64,000 nucleotides of DNA, taken from contig OZ038433.1 in NCBI GenBank assembly GCA_964036275.1, positions 42,193,336 to 42,257,335 on the forward strand. The letters run 5' to 3'. Every line of letters begins with the position of its first letter. Positions within the stretch are counted from its first letter, which is position 1. A program made the translations under genes and the position numbers. The notes beneath the pieces were generated by a model. It saw only the letters and a list, made by a program, of their open reading frames with translations, had not been told where the DNA came from and made no database searches. The stretch is from Litoditis marina (taxonomy: Eukaryota > Nematoda > Chromadorea > Rhabditida > Rhabditidae). Positions 35,813-48,696 of the stretch are shown one piece after another.

Positions 35813-36862
35813 CTAGTGGGTCCCGCGGCTGACGCCGCGGGCCCCGCTAGCTGGGGGTGCCCCCCAGACCCCCGCGTCTTAGTCATGTTTGAAATCGTAA
35901 AAAAAGTTAAGACATCAAAGATCATGTTGACAGTTTTTGTCATGTGACTTGTCATGTGACCTGTGACGTCATCACTTTCGATGGTAAAATTCAACAGTGT
36001 ATAACTCACGAATGACTGAATATTTTTCCACACTTTTTTCATATTATGTTATGAATTGTCAATGTCTCGTTGCACTATGAAATTCGTAGCAACTGGACCA
36101 TTTTGAGAATGTTCGAAAAATGTAAAAATTAATTTTTTGAAAAACCGTCAACGAACCATAATCTTTTCATAGGTTCATAATGTTGACTCATCTATTTCAC
36201 AGTTTATAAGAGAGTGTGAGCGGAATCGTACGACACGTTTTCTTAATTTCACAGGTTTTTTAAAACTTTGAATCCGCTCATAACTAATCAATAAATCGAT
36301 ATTATGGATTTTTGTCAATTGAAAGTCCTATTTATTTATTGAGCTCTATATCCTGATGAAGTTTGGTTTGAATCCATCGAGCCATTCAATCAGGACAGAC
36401 ATCATGGAAATGGCTTTTTTCACTAAAATTGTTCATAAAAAATCAATAAATCAATATTTTTCTTAGTTACTGGGACAGAATGGTTCATGAACCTAGCCAC
36501 ATCTATGGTAGCAATTTGGACCTAATACTCGAGAAAAAAGTGTGACCGAACCCAAAATGACAATTTTGTAGCGGATCGATAAATCGATATATCGATTTTT
36601 CGTTACCATCATCTTTGTTTCCCATCCGAGTTGTGTTCATGTTAGGAAGATCTAAGGTCACAGCCGCATGGCTGGCAAGTTACAGCTACGTGAAATTTGA
36701 GTAGGGTTCATAAAAATGATCACCAAAAATCAATAGATCAAAAGAAAAAATTTTTAGCGACGAAAATTACTTAGAACACTTGAAGGTATGCACTGTGTAA
36801 GTTATGGACAAATCGAAGCAACTTGAGCGTCACACAGTTTGAGTTTGGTATAGTAGTGGTGA
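35813..36862 (-). mobile_element. Helitron-like element E5 (1050 bp)
   Basis: CCCGCGG-type hairpin, loop CTGACG. Alpha-variant head (GCGTCTTAGTCATG, TCATGTGAC repeats, TGACGTCATCAC). 5' end type S. Confidence 0.75.
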
Positions 36863-38687
36863 CTAGCCGGTCCCGCGGCTGACGCCGCGGGCCCCGCTAG
36901 CTGGGGGTGCCCCCCAGACCCCCGCGGCTTTGTCATGTTTGAAATTGTTATGGTCGTAACATTTCTACAGTTACTTTAACGTTTTTAAAGTATGCATATG
37001 TTGATATTTCTCAGGTTTACAAATTTCCATAACTAATCAATAAATCAATATTATCAATTTTTGTCAATTGAAAGTCCTATTCATTTATCAAGTGTGATCT
37101 ACTGCTCAAGTTTGATCTGAATTCATTCAGCCGTTATGTAACATTTCTACAGTTACTTTAACGTTTTTAAAGTATGCATATGTTGATATTTCTCAGGTTT
37201 ACAAATTTCCATAACTAATCAATAAATCAATATTATCAATTTTTGTCAATTGAAAGTCCTATTCATTTATCAAGTGTGATCTACTGCTCAAGTTTGATCT
37301 GAATTCATTCAGCCGTTATGTAAGGACAGAATCCACGAAAATCAGTTTTTCACATGAAATAATCAATAAAATGCTTTAAACGCAATAAGGACCTAAGTCC
37401 TTCATGATTGTAATGGAGTGGCTTATACTGAGTAACATATATAAATTTGGGAAGAATTGGTGCAGTTTGAATTTTCACTTTTTCATTTAGCTGACTCTAT
37501 AACTAATCAATAATTGAAGTTATCGATTTTTCGTGTTCATCATATTGAAGAGGTTGATAAGTTATGTCGTTGACAGAACATGCATCACACTACGTACACG
37601 TATACGGTTACTGTAGTTCAGAGAAAAAATGAAGATTTTCATAAAGCAATCGATAACTTGCGATAAAATCGATATCTCAAAAATCGCCACGATGGAAACT
37701 ACTATTTTGTTTAGTAGTATTCAGCATTCAAATATGAGCGCCATCGAGCAAGTTTGAAAGTTTCAGAACCGATTTCTCAATTTTTACCACCTCTCATAAC
37801 TAATCAATAAATCGATATTATCGACTTTCTTCAATTGAAACTTCTATTTATTTCTTGTGTTATATACACTGCATAAGTTTCATGACAATTGGTTCAGTAG
37901 GTCTTGAATTACGAGAAACGAAAAAATGTTGATGTCAAATATAGAGATTCATAAAAAGTCAATAAATCAATATCACGGAAATTCCTTCAAAACACATCCT
38001 TAGATTTTGAAGTAGTATGCATATTCAAAGTTTCGAACCGATCCGGTCAAGTTTTTTCTCCTAGATAGGGGGTACCAATCGATTTCGGCTAAAGTCAACT
38101 TCGCCGTAAATCAATATATCGATTTTTTTAAATTGAAATTCAAATTCATCTCTTGTATCGAACACAATACACGAGTTTCATGACAATCGGTTCAGGCATT
38201 CTTGAACGGTGGCAAAGGAAATTTTTTTAGGGTCGAATAGAAATGTTCATAAAAAATCGATAAATCAATATCACGGAAATTCCTTCAAAACACACCCTTA
38301 GATTTTGACGTAGTATACGTGGTAAGAGTTTTGAGCTACTCCGATCAAATTTTTTCTCGGAGACAGGGGTATCAATGAGGTTTTCGCTTAAGTCAACTTC
38401 GCGGTAGATCAAATTATCGATTTTTTGTTACCATCATCTTTGTTTCCCATCCGAGTTGTATTCATGTTAGAAAGCACTAAGGTCACAGCCGCATGGCTGG
38501 CAAGTTATAGCTACATGAAATCTGAGTAGGGTTCATAAAAATGATCATTAAAAATCAATAGATCAAAAGCAAAACTTTTCCGCGACGAAAATTAATTAGA
38601 AGGCTTCAAGGTTTACGTACATGTAATGACAAGCTGAAATGTTGAGAAAAAACGTGACGTATAAATTGTTAGGTATAGTAGTGGTGA
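36863..38687 (-). mobile_element. Helitron-like element E6 (1825 bp)
   Basis: CCCGCGG-type hairpin starting CTAGCC. Head beta, 5' end S. It contains a perfect-looking 182-bp tandem duplication; without it the length would be 1643 bp, the same as E8. Confidence 0.75.
36959..37322. repeat. 182-bp tandem duplication in E6
   Basis: 36959-37140 and 37141-37322 appear identical, both starting ACATTTCTACAG and ending at CCGTTATGTA. This is a recent local duplication of the beta head. Confidence 0.9.
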
Positions 38688-40978
38688 CTAGCCGGTCCCG
38701 CGGCTGACGCCGCGGGCCCCGCTAGTTGGGGGGTGCCCCCCCAAGCCCCCCACGGTTTTGTCATGTTCAAAATTGTTGTAGTCGTAACATTTCTACAGTT
38801 ACTTTGACGTTTGCAAACTCTAGATATGTTGAAATTTTTCAGTTTTACAAGTTTCCATAACTAATCAATAAATCGATAATATCGATTTTCGTTAATTCAA
38901 AGTTCTATTCATTTATTGAGTATGATGTAATGCATAAGTTTCATCCCAATCCATTCAGCCGTTTTGTCAGGATATTGACCTCGGAAATGAGTTTTTTACA
39001 TAAATCAATCAATAAAATGCTTTAAACGTGATGAGAACCTAAGTCCTTCTGTCAAGTAACGGTATGGTCTATATACAACATTATGTAATCATTTGGGACG
39101 AATTGGTGTAGTTTGAGTTTTCACTTTTCCATTTAGGTAACTTTCTAACTAATCGATAATGAAAGATATTGATTTTTTTGTTATATCATAATGAAGATAT
39201 TACTAAGTTATGTTGTTGACACAACTTGCATCAAGCTACGTCTACGTATACGGTTACTGTAGTTCAGAGAACAAATGAAGATTTTCATAAAACAATCGAT
39301 AACTTACGATAAAATCGATATCTCAAAAATCGCAACGATGAAAACTCTTATTCTGTTTAGTTGTATTGCACATCCAAATATGGTAGCTATTGAACAAGTT
39401 TGAAAATTTCAGAACCGACTTTGTCATTTTTGACTCCATTCATAACTAATCAATAAATCGATATTATCGATTTTTATCAATTGAAGGTCATATTTATTTC
39501 TTGTGTCATGTTCACCGGTGAAGTTTCACGACAATTGGTCCAGTCACTGATGAATGGTGAACGATGAAAATTTCTGGGGGTCACCTAAAAACCGTCATAA
39601 AAAATCAATAAATCAATATCAGAATTTTTTATAAAAAGTGCCTCTTTAGAATCATTAGTGGTGTACGTGGTGAAAATTTCAGAAGAATCGGAGCCAAAAA
39701 TACCCCTGCTGAACCCCCTATCTCCGAAATTTCGCTAAAGTCAACTTCGCGGTAGATCGATATATCGATTTTTTTCTTAGAACATTTTAGTCTGTCGCTC
39801 ATATGAGTTACGTATACTGAACTACGTGAGCTGACACTGCCTGGTTGGCGCACAGCATCATGAGCTTGAGATTTATTTTTTGTAAAAATTGCTATGAAAA
39901 ACTTTAAACGCAAAAGAAAAAAAAGTATACCTCTCAAAAACCTTAAAGTAGTCTCTAGTTTATGCTGACAGAGTTTGGGGTCTGAAATCGCAAAATTTCA
40001 TTTTTCTATTTTAGGTCATATAAAATCAATAAATCGATATGACATTGAAAGTTTCAGAACCGACTTTTCAATTTTTACCACATCTCATAACTAATCAATA
40101 AATCGATATTATCAATTTTCTCCAATTAAAACTTCTATTTATTTCTTGTTTTATATATACTGCATAAGTTTCATGACAATTGGTTCAGTAGGTCTCGAAT
40201 TATGAGAAACGAAAAAATATTGATGTCAAATATAAAGGTTCATAAAAAATCAATAAATCAATTTCACCAAAATTCCTTTAAAACACATCCTTAAATTTTG
40301 AAGTAGTATGCATCTTCAAAGTTTTGAAACGATCCGGCCAAGTTTGTCGGCGTAGATAGGGGGTATCAGTCGATTTCGGCTAAAGTCAACTTTGCGGTAG
40401 ATCAATAAATATATTTTTTTTGATTGAAATTCCAATTCATTCTTCATTTTATACACGGTCCATAAGTTTCATAGCAATTGATTCAGTAGTTCTCGAATGG
40501 TGACGATGGAAAAAAAAATAGGGCCAAATAGAAATGTTCATAAAAAATCGATAAATCAATATCACGGAAATTCCTTCAAAACACACCCTTAGATTTTGAC
40601 GTAGTATGCGTGCTAAGAGTTTTGAGCTGCCCCAGTCAATTTTTTTCTCGGAGACAGGGGTATCAATGGGGTTTTCGCTTAAGTCAACTTCGCGGTAGAT
40701 CAATATATCGATTTTTCGTTACCATCATCTTTGTTTCCCATCCGAGTTGTATTGATGTTGAGGAGCACTAAGGTCACGGTCGCATGGCTGGCAAGTTACA
40801 GCTACGTGAAATCTGAGTAGGGTTCATAAAAATGATCACCAAAAATCAATAGATCAAAAGCAAAACTTTTCCGCGACGAAAATTAATTAGAAGGCTTCAA
40901 GGTTTACGTACATGTAATGACAAGCTGAAATGTTGAGAAAAAACGTGACGTATAAATTGTTAGGTATAGTAGTGGTGA
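38688..40978 (-). mobile_element. Helitron-like element E7a (2291 bp)
   Basis: CCCGCGG-type hairpin starting CTAGCC. The second hairpin reads TTGGGGGG-TG-CCCCCCCAA, a paired change from CT...AG. Head beta, 5' end S. At its 5' side the minus strand reads GTGGA|TCACC: here the host is the interior of another element copy, whose intact form (E6) reads GTGGATTCTG. That fits insertion at an A^T site inside an older copy. Confidence 0.75.
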
Positions 40979-42629
40979 TCCACGAAAATCAGTTTTTTAT
41001 ATAAAATAATTAATAAAATGCTTCATACGCTATAAGGACCTAAATCCTTCATGATTTCAACAGAGTGGCTTATATTGAGTAACATATGGAAATTTGGGAG
41101 AAATTAGTGCAGTTTGAATTTTCACTTTTTCATTCAGCCGACTCTATAACTAATCAATAAATGAAATTATTGATTTTTCGTGTTCATCATATTAAAGAGA
41201 TTGATAAGTTATGTCGTTGACACAACATTCATAGAGCTATGTATATGTATACGGTTACTGTAGTTCACAGAAAAAATGAAGATTTTCATAAAACAATCGA
41301 TAACTTGCGATAAAATCGATATCTCGAAAATCGCAACGATGAAAACTTTTATTTTGTTTAATAGTATTATATATCCGAATATGAACGCCATCGAGCAAGT
41401 TTGAAAGTTTCAGAACCGACTTTTCAATTTTTACCACATCTCATAACTAATCAATAAATCGATATTATCAATTTTCTCCAATTAAAACTTCTATTTATTT
41501 CTTGTTTTATATATACTGCATAAGTTTCATGACAATTGGTTCAGTAGGTCTCGAATTATGAGAAACGAAAAAATATTGATGTCAAATATAAAGGTTCATA
41601 AAAAATCAATAAATCAATTTCACCAAAATTCCTTTAAAACACATCCTTAAATTTTGAAGTAGTATGCATCTTCAAAGTTTTGAAACGATCCGGCCAAGTT
41701 TGTCGGCGTAGATAGGGGGTATCAGTCGATTTCGGCTAAAGTCAACTTTGCGGTAGATCAATAAATCTATTTTTTTTGATTGAAATTCCAATTCATTCTT
41801 CATTTTATACACGGTCCATAAGTTTCATAGCAATTGATTCAGTAGTTCTCGAATGGTGACGATGGAAAAAAAAATAGGGCCAAATAGAAATGTTCATAAA
41901 AAATCGATAAATCAATATCACGGAAATTCCTTCAAAACACACCCTTAGATTTTGACGTAGTATGCGTGCTAAGAGTTTTGAGCTGCCCCAGTCAATTTTT
42001 TTCTCGGAGACAGGGGTATCAATGGGGTTTTCGCTTAAGTCAACTTCGCGGTAGATCAATATATCGATTTTTCGTTACCATCATCTTTGTTTCCCATCCG
42101 AGTTGTATTGATGTTGAGGAGCACTAAGGTCACGGTCGCATGGCTGGCAAGTTACAGCTACGTGAAATCTGAGTAGGGTTCATAAAAATGATCACCAAAA
42201 ATCAATAGATCAAAAGCAAAACTTTTCCGCGACGAAAATTAATTAGAAGGCTTCAAGGTTTACGTACATGTAATGACAAGCTGAAATGTTGAGAAAAAAC
42301 GTGACGTATAAATTGTTAGGTATAGTAGTGGTGATCCACGAAAATCAGTTTTTTATATAAAATAATTAATAAAATGCTTCATACGCTATAAGGACCTAAA
42401 TCCTTCATGATTTCAACAGAGTGGCTTATATTGAGTAACATATGGAAATTTGGGAGAAATTAGTGCAGTTTGAATTTTCACTTTTTCATTCAGCCGACTC
42501 TATAACTAATCAATAAATGAAATTATTGATTTTTCGTGTTCATCATATTAAAGAGATTGATAAGTTATGTCGTTGACACAACATTCATAGAGCTATGTAT
42601 ATGTATACGGTTACTGTAGTTCACAGAAA
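40045..42629. repeat. 1356-bp tandem duplication
   Basis: Copy 1 is 40045-41400; copy 2 is 41401-42629 and is truncated by a jump after CACAGAAA. The copies look almost identical, so minus-strand frames at 40449-40703 and 41805-42059 are the same. Confidence 0.88.
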
Positions 42630-42707
42630 GGTTTACGTACATGTAATGACAAGCTGAAATGTTGAGAAAAAACGTGACGTATAAATTGTTAGGTATAGTA
42701 GTGGTGA
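40979..42707 (-). mobile_element. Composite element fragments with 1356-bp duplication
   Basis: Fragments of the same family without a terminal hairpin of their own. It begins inside a beta-type interior (TCCACGAAAATCAG), carries a second copy of the E7a 5' end at 42334, and jumps at 42629/42630 to another 5' end ending at 42707. The structure arises from a 1356-bp tandem duplication overlapping E7a. Confidence 0.65.
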
Positions 42708-44591
42708 TTAGGGAGGTCGAAATTCAAAAAAAATATACAGCTTTTCTGTTGGTTCCATGAGTGTTTTACGGTTTTATGTTGTACAGGAAAAATAGAACGG
42801 GTCAATATAATTGAGTCATCTCATCAGAATCGAGCAGAAATGTAGGAAATTTGGTCAATTTTCAAACAGCTGTAACTTTGTTTGTTTTGAAGCTACAAAC
42901 TTCTAGTTAGGAAATTCGGATTCCCCGTGATCTTGTGCGTAGCGTGGTGTCCTCATAATCAAAGTAGACGAATGGAGCGGTAATTTACACAAGTTAGAAG
43001 AAGGGCGAAAATCAGCTGACTTTCGAACTGTACATTGTCCTTAAACACAACTTGATGTGGGTTACGTCCAGGCCTACTGCCTACTTACATTACTTCCAAA
43101 AACATAGCTGGTAGCGAGGTCTGAAGACAATAACTCAACAAAAGTGTGTCACGCTTTAGAGTTTACTATAGTTATGTATTAGGGAGGTCGAAATTCAAAA
43201 AAAATATACAGCTTTTCTGTTGGTTCCATGAGTGTTTTACGGTTTTATGTTGTACAGGAAAAATAGAACGGGTCAATATAATTGAGTCATCTCATCAGAA
43301 TCGAGCAGAAATGTAGGAAATTTGGTCAATTTTCAAACAGCTGTAACTTTGTTTGTTTTGAAGCTACAAACTTCTAGTTAGGAAATTCGGATTCCCCGTG
43401 ATCTTGTGCGTAGCGTGGTGTCCTCATAATCAAAGTAGACGAATGGAGCGGTAATTTACACAAGTTAGAAGAAGGGCGAAAATCAGCTGACTTTCGAACT
43501 GTACATTGTCCTTAAACACAACTTGATGTGGGTTACGTCCAGGCCTACTGCCTACTTACATTACTTCCAAAAACATAGCTGGTAGCGAGGTCTGAAGACA
43601 ATAACTCAACAAAAGTGTGTCACGCTTTAGAGTTTACTATAGTTATGTATTAGGGAGGTCGAAATTCAAAAAAAATATACAGCTTTTCTGTTGGTTCCAT
43701 GAGTGTTTTACGGTTTTATGTTGTACAGGAAAAATAGAACGGGTCAATATAATTGAGTCATCTCATCAGAATCGAGCAGAAATGTAGGAAATTTGGTCAA
43801 TTTTCAAACAGCTGTAACTTTGTTTGTTTTGAAGCTACAAACTTCTAGTTAGGAAATTCGGATTCCCCGTGATCTTGTGCGTAGCGTGGTGTCCTCATAA
43901 TCAAAGTAGACGAATGGAGCGGTAATTTACACAAGTTAGAAGAAGGGCGAAAATCAGCTGACTTTCGAACTGTACATTGTCCTTAAACACAACTTGATGT
44001 GGGTTACGTCCAGGCCTACTGCCTACTTACATTACTTCCAAAAACATAGCTGGTAGCGAGGTCTGAAGACAATAACTCAACAAAAGTGTGTCACGCTTTA
44101 GAGTTTACTATAGTTATGTATTAGGGAGGTCGAAATTCAAAAAAAATATACAGCTTTTCTGTTGGTTCCATGAGTGTTTTACGGTTTTATGTTGTACAGG
44201 AAAAATAGAACGGGTCAATATAATTGAGTCATCTCATCAGAATCGAGCAGAAATGTAGGAAATTTGGTCAATTTTCAAACAGCTGTAACTTTGTTTGTTT
44301 TGAAGCTACAAACTTCTAGTTAGGAAATTCGGATTCCCCGTGATCTTGTGCGTAGCGTGGTGTCCTCATAATCAAAGTAGACGAATGGAGCGGTAATTTA
44401 CACAAGTTAGAAGAAGGGCGAAAATCAGCTGACTTTCGAACTGTACATTGTCCTTAAACACAACTTGATGTGGGTTACGTCCAGGCCTACTGCCTACTTA
44501 CATTACTTCCAAAAACATAGCTGGTAGCGAGGTCTGAAGACAATAACTCAACAAAAGTGTGTCACGCTTTAGAGTTTACTATAGTTATGTA
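42708..44591. repeat. 471-bp satellite, 4 whole units (type A)
   Basis: Four head-to-tail units of exactly 471 bp (starts 42708, 43179, 43650, 44121), identical by eye. Each begins TTAGGGAGGTCG and ends TTATGTA. No long ORF in any frame. On the minus strand the flanks are CTAA|TC (element 5' end) and CTAG|TACA (element 3' end), so the satellite behaves as the target in which the Helitron-like elements sit, at the unit-to-unit A^T junction. Confidence 0.95.
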
Positions 44592-46234
44592 CTAGTGGGT
44601 CGCGCGGCTGACGCCGCGCGCCCCGCTAGCTGGGGGTGCCCCCCAGACCCCCGCGTCTTAGTCATGTTTAAAATTGTTATGTTCGTAACATTTTTACAGT
44701 TACTTTAATGTCTTTGAAAGTTGTACATGTTGAGATTTTTCAGTTTTACAAATTTTCATAACTAATCAATAAATCGATATTATCGATTTTTGTCAATTGA
44801 AAGTCCCATTTATTTATCAAATATGATCTATTGCTGAAGTTTGATCCAAATCCATCAAGCCGTTTTGTCAGTACATAATCCTCCAAAATAGGTTTTTTAC
44901 ATAAAATAATCAATAAAATGCTTTAAACGCAATGAGGACCTAAATCCTTTATGATTGTAGCGAAGTGGCTCATACTGAGTAACATATATAACTTTGGGAG
45001 GAATTAGTGCAGTTTGAATTTTCACTTTTTTATTTAGCCGACTCTATAACTAATCAACAATTGAAGTTATCGATTTTTCGTGTTCATCATATTGAAGAGG
45101 TTGATAAGTTATGTCGTTGACACAACATGCATCACACTACGTACACGTATACGGTTACTGTAGTTCAGAGAAAAAATGAAGATTTTCATAAAACAATCGA
45201 TAACTTGCGATAAAATCGATATCTTAAAAATCGCCACGATGAAAACTATTATTTTGCTTAGTGGTATTTAGCATCCAAATATGAGCGCCATCGAGCAAGT
45301 TTGAAAGTTTCAGAACCGATTTTTCAATTTTTACCACCTCTCATAACTAATCAATAAATCGATATTATCGATTTTCTCCAATTAAAACTTTTATTTATTT
45401 CTTGTGTTATATACACTGCATGAGTTTCATGACAACTGGTTCAGTAGGTCTTGAATTACGAGAAACGAAAAAATGTTGATGTCAAATATAGAGGTTCATA
45501 AAAAATCAATAAATCAATATCACGGAAATTCCTTCAAAACACATCCTCAAATTTTGAAGTAGTATGCATGTTCAAAGTTTTGAAACGATCCGGCCAAGTT
45601 TTTTCTCCTAGATAGGGGGTACCAATCGATTTCGGCTAAAGTCAACTTCGCCGTAAATCAATATATCGAATTTTTTAAACTGAAGTTCAAATTCATCTCT
45701 TGTATCGAACACAATACATGAGTTTCATGACAATCGGTTCAGGCATTCTTGAACGGTGACGAAGGAAAATTTTTTAGGGTCGAATAGAAAGGTTCATAAA
45801 AAATCAATAAATCAATATCACGGAAATTCCTTAAAAAGACATCCTTAGATTTTGACGTAGTATGCGTGGTAAGAGTTTTGAGCTGCCACGGTCAAATTTT
45901 TTCTCGGAGACAGGGGTATCAATGAGGTTTTCGCTTAAGTCAACTTCGCGGTAGATCACGTTATCGATTTTTTGTGTTCATCAACTTTGTTTCCCATCCG
46001 AGTTGTATTCATGTTAGGAAGCACTAAGGTCAAGGCCGCATGGCCGACAAGTTACAGCCACGTGAAATCTGAGTAGGGTTCATAAAAATGGTCATTAAAA
46101 ATCAATAAATCAAAAGCAGCACTAATTAGCGACGAAATTTACTTAGAAGGCTTGGAGGTATACGTACATGTAATGACGAGCTAAAATGTTGAGAAAAAAC
46201 GTGACACAGTTTGAGTTAGGTATAGTAGTGGTGA
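44592..46234 (-). mobile_element. Helitron-like element E8 (1643 bp)
   Basis: CGCGCGG-type hairpin with loop CTGACG. Its CTAG is followed on minus by the satellite (TACATAAC), giving a 3' junction in non-element DNA. Head beta, 5' end S. Confidence 0.77.
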
Positions 46235-47283
46235 CTAGTGGGTCCCGCGGCTGACGCCGCGGGCCCCGCTAGCTGGGGGTGCCCCCCAGACCCCCGCGTC
46301 TTGGCAATGTTTGAAATCGTAAAAAAAGTTAAGGCATCAAAGATCATGTTGACAGTTTTCGTCATGTGACTCGTCATGTGACTTGTGACGTCATCAATTT
46401 TGAAAGTAAAATTCAACAGTGTATAACTCGCGAATGACTGAATATTTTTTCAAATTTTTTCCATATTCTATTATGAGTTGTCAAGGTCTTGTGACACTGT
46501 GAAATTCATATCAAACGTCTCAGAATAGATACCAACAAAAATAATTTTTTTATTAAAAACGTTCATAAAAAAATCAAAAATCAATATTTTTCTTAGTTAT
46601 TGGGACAAAATGGTTCATGAACTCAATCACATCTATGGTAGAAATTTGGAGTTGAAAATCGAAAAAAAATGCGTTACATGTACCCAAAATTACGATTTTG
46701 TAGCGGATCGATAAATCGATATATTGATTTTCTGTTAGCACTAAACTTGACTGTCGCCAAATTCATTCGAGCATACTTAGTTACAAGCTGTCAAGTCTCT
46801 CCATCGGCTCGTGGCAGCATGAGCTTCAGATTGCAAGTCGTCTAAAACATGCTGTAAAAAATCGATAAATCAATATTTTTCTTAGTTATTGGAGCACGAT
46901 AGTTTATGCACCTACACACATCTATGGTAGAAAATTGGAGTTGAAAATCGAAAAAAAATGCGTTACATGTACCCAAAATGACGATTTTGTAGCGGATCGA
47001 TAAATCGATATATTGATTTTCTGTTAGCACCAAACTTGACTGTCGCCAAATTCATTCGAGCATACTTAGTTACAAGCTGTCAAGTCTCTCCATCGGCTCG
47101 TGGCAGCATGAGCTTCAGATTGCAAGTCGTCTAAAACATGCTGTAAAAAATCGATAAATCAATTTCAGAAAACTTTAGCGACGAATTTTAATCTATGGAG
47201 TTAGCTACATACACTGTAGTAGTTAGGAGCTGAAATGTTGAGAAAAATGGTTATACAGTTTGAGTTAGGTATAGTATAGGTGA
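46235..47283 (-). mobile_element. Helitron-like element E9 (1049 bp)
   Basis: CCCGCGG-type hairpin. Head alpha variant. Two ~293-bp interior repeats (TCTGTTAGCACTAAACTTGA / ...CACCAAACTTG phrases near 46731 and 47024). Its 5' end (TATAGTATAGGTGA on plus) abuts the satellite at 47284, giving a 5' junction A|TC. Almost the same as E13. Confidence 0.77.
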
Positions 47284-48696
47284 TTAGGGAGGTCGAACTT
47301 CAAAAAAAATATACAGCCTTTCTGTTGGTTCCATGAGTGTTTTACGGTTTCATGTTGTACAGGAAAAATAGAACGGGTCAATATAATTGAGTCATCTCAT
47401 CAGAATCGAGCAAAAATGTAGGGAATTTGGTCAATTTTCAAACAGCTGTAACTTTGTTCTTTTTGAAGCTACAAACTTCTAGTTATGAAATTCGGATTCC
47501 CCGTGATCTTGTGCGTAGTGTGGTGTCCTCAGAATCAAAGTAGACAAATGTAGCGGTAATTTACACAAGTTAGAATGAGGACGAAAATCAGCTGACTTTC
47601 GAACTGTACATTGTCCTTAAACACAACTTGATGTAGGTTACGTCCAGGCCTACTGCCTACTTACATTACTCCCAAAAACATAGCTGGTAGCGAGGTCTGA
47701 AGACAATAACTCGACAAAAGTGTGTCACGCTTTAGAGTTTACTATAGTTATGTATTAGGGAGGTCGAACTTCAAAAAAAATATACAGCCTTTCTGTTGGT
47801 TCCATGAGTGTTTTACGGTTTCATGTTGTACAGGAAAAATAGAACGGGTCAATATAATTGAGTCATCTCATCAGAATCGAGCAAAAATGTAGGGAATTTG
47901 GTCAATTTTCAAACAGCTGTAACTTTGTTCTTTTTGAAGCTACAAACTTCTAGTTATGAAATTCGGATTCCCCGTGATCTTGTGCGTAGTGTGGTGTCCT
48001 CAGAATCAAAGTAGACAAATGTAGCGGTAATTTACACAAGTTAGAATGAGGACGAAAATCAGCTGACTTTCGAACTGTACATTGTCCTTAAACACAACTT
48101 GATGTAGGTTACGTCCAGGCCTACTGCCTACTTACATTACTCCCAAAAACATAGCTGGTAGCGAGGTCTGAAGACAATAACTCGACAAAAGTGTGTCACG
48201 CTTTAGAGTTTACTATAGTTATGTATTAGGGAGGTCGAACTTCAAAAAAAATATACAGCCTTTCTGTTGGTTCCATGAGTGTTTTACGGTTTCATGTTGT
48301 ACAGGAAAAATAGAACGGGTCAATATAATTGAGTCATCTCATCAGAATCGAGCAAAAATGTAGGGAATTTGGTCAATTTTCAAACAGCTGTAACTTTGTT
48401 CTTTTTGAAGCTACAAACTTCTAGTTATGAAATTCGGATTCCCCGTGATCTTGTGCGTAGTGTGGTGTCCTCAGAATCAAAGTAGACAAATGTAGCGGTA
48501 ATTTACACAAGTTAGAATGAGGACGAAAATCAGCTGACTTTCGAACTGTACATTGTCCTTAAACACAACTTGATGTAGGTTACGTCCAGGCCTACTGCCT
48601 ACTTACATTACTCCCAAAAACATAGCTGGTAGCGAGGTCTGAAGACAATAACTCGACAAAAGTGTGTCACGCTTTAGAGTTTACTATAGTTATGTA
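47284..48696. repeat. 471-bp satellite, 3 whole units (type B)
   Basis: Starts at 47284, 47755 and 48226, exactly 471 bp apart and identical by eye. Type B differs from the 42708 block at scattered sites (GGTCGAACTTC for GGTCGAAATTC, GCCTTTCTG for GCTTTTCTG). Flanked by E9 and E10 at the same A^T junction. Confidence 0.95.

Noticed and set aside
42708..44591. 471-bp unit as a second Helitron family (its minus strand ends CTAA before T)
   Set aside because: It has no 5' TC and no hairpin near the CTAA end, while the flanking elements fit as insertions at its A^T junction. The satellite-as-target reading explains more with less.
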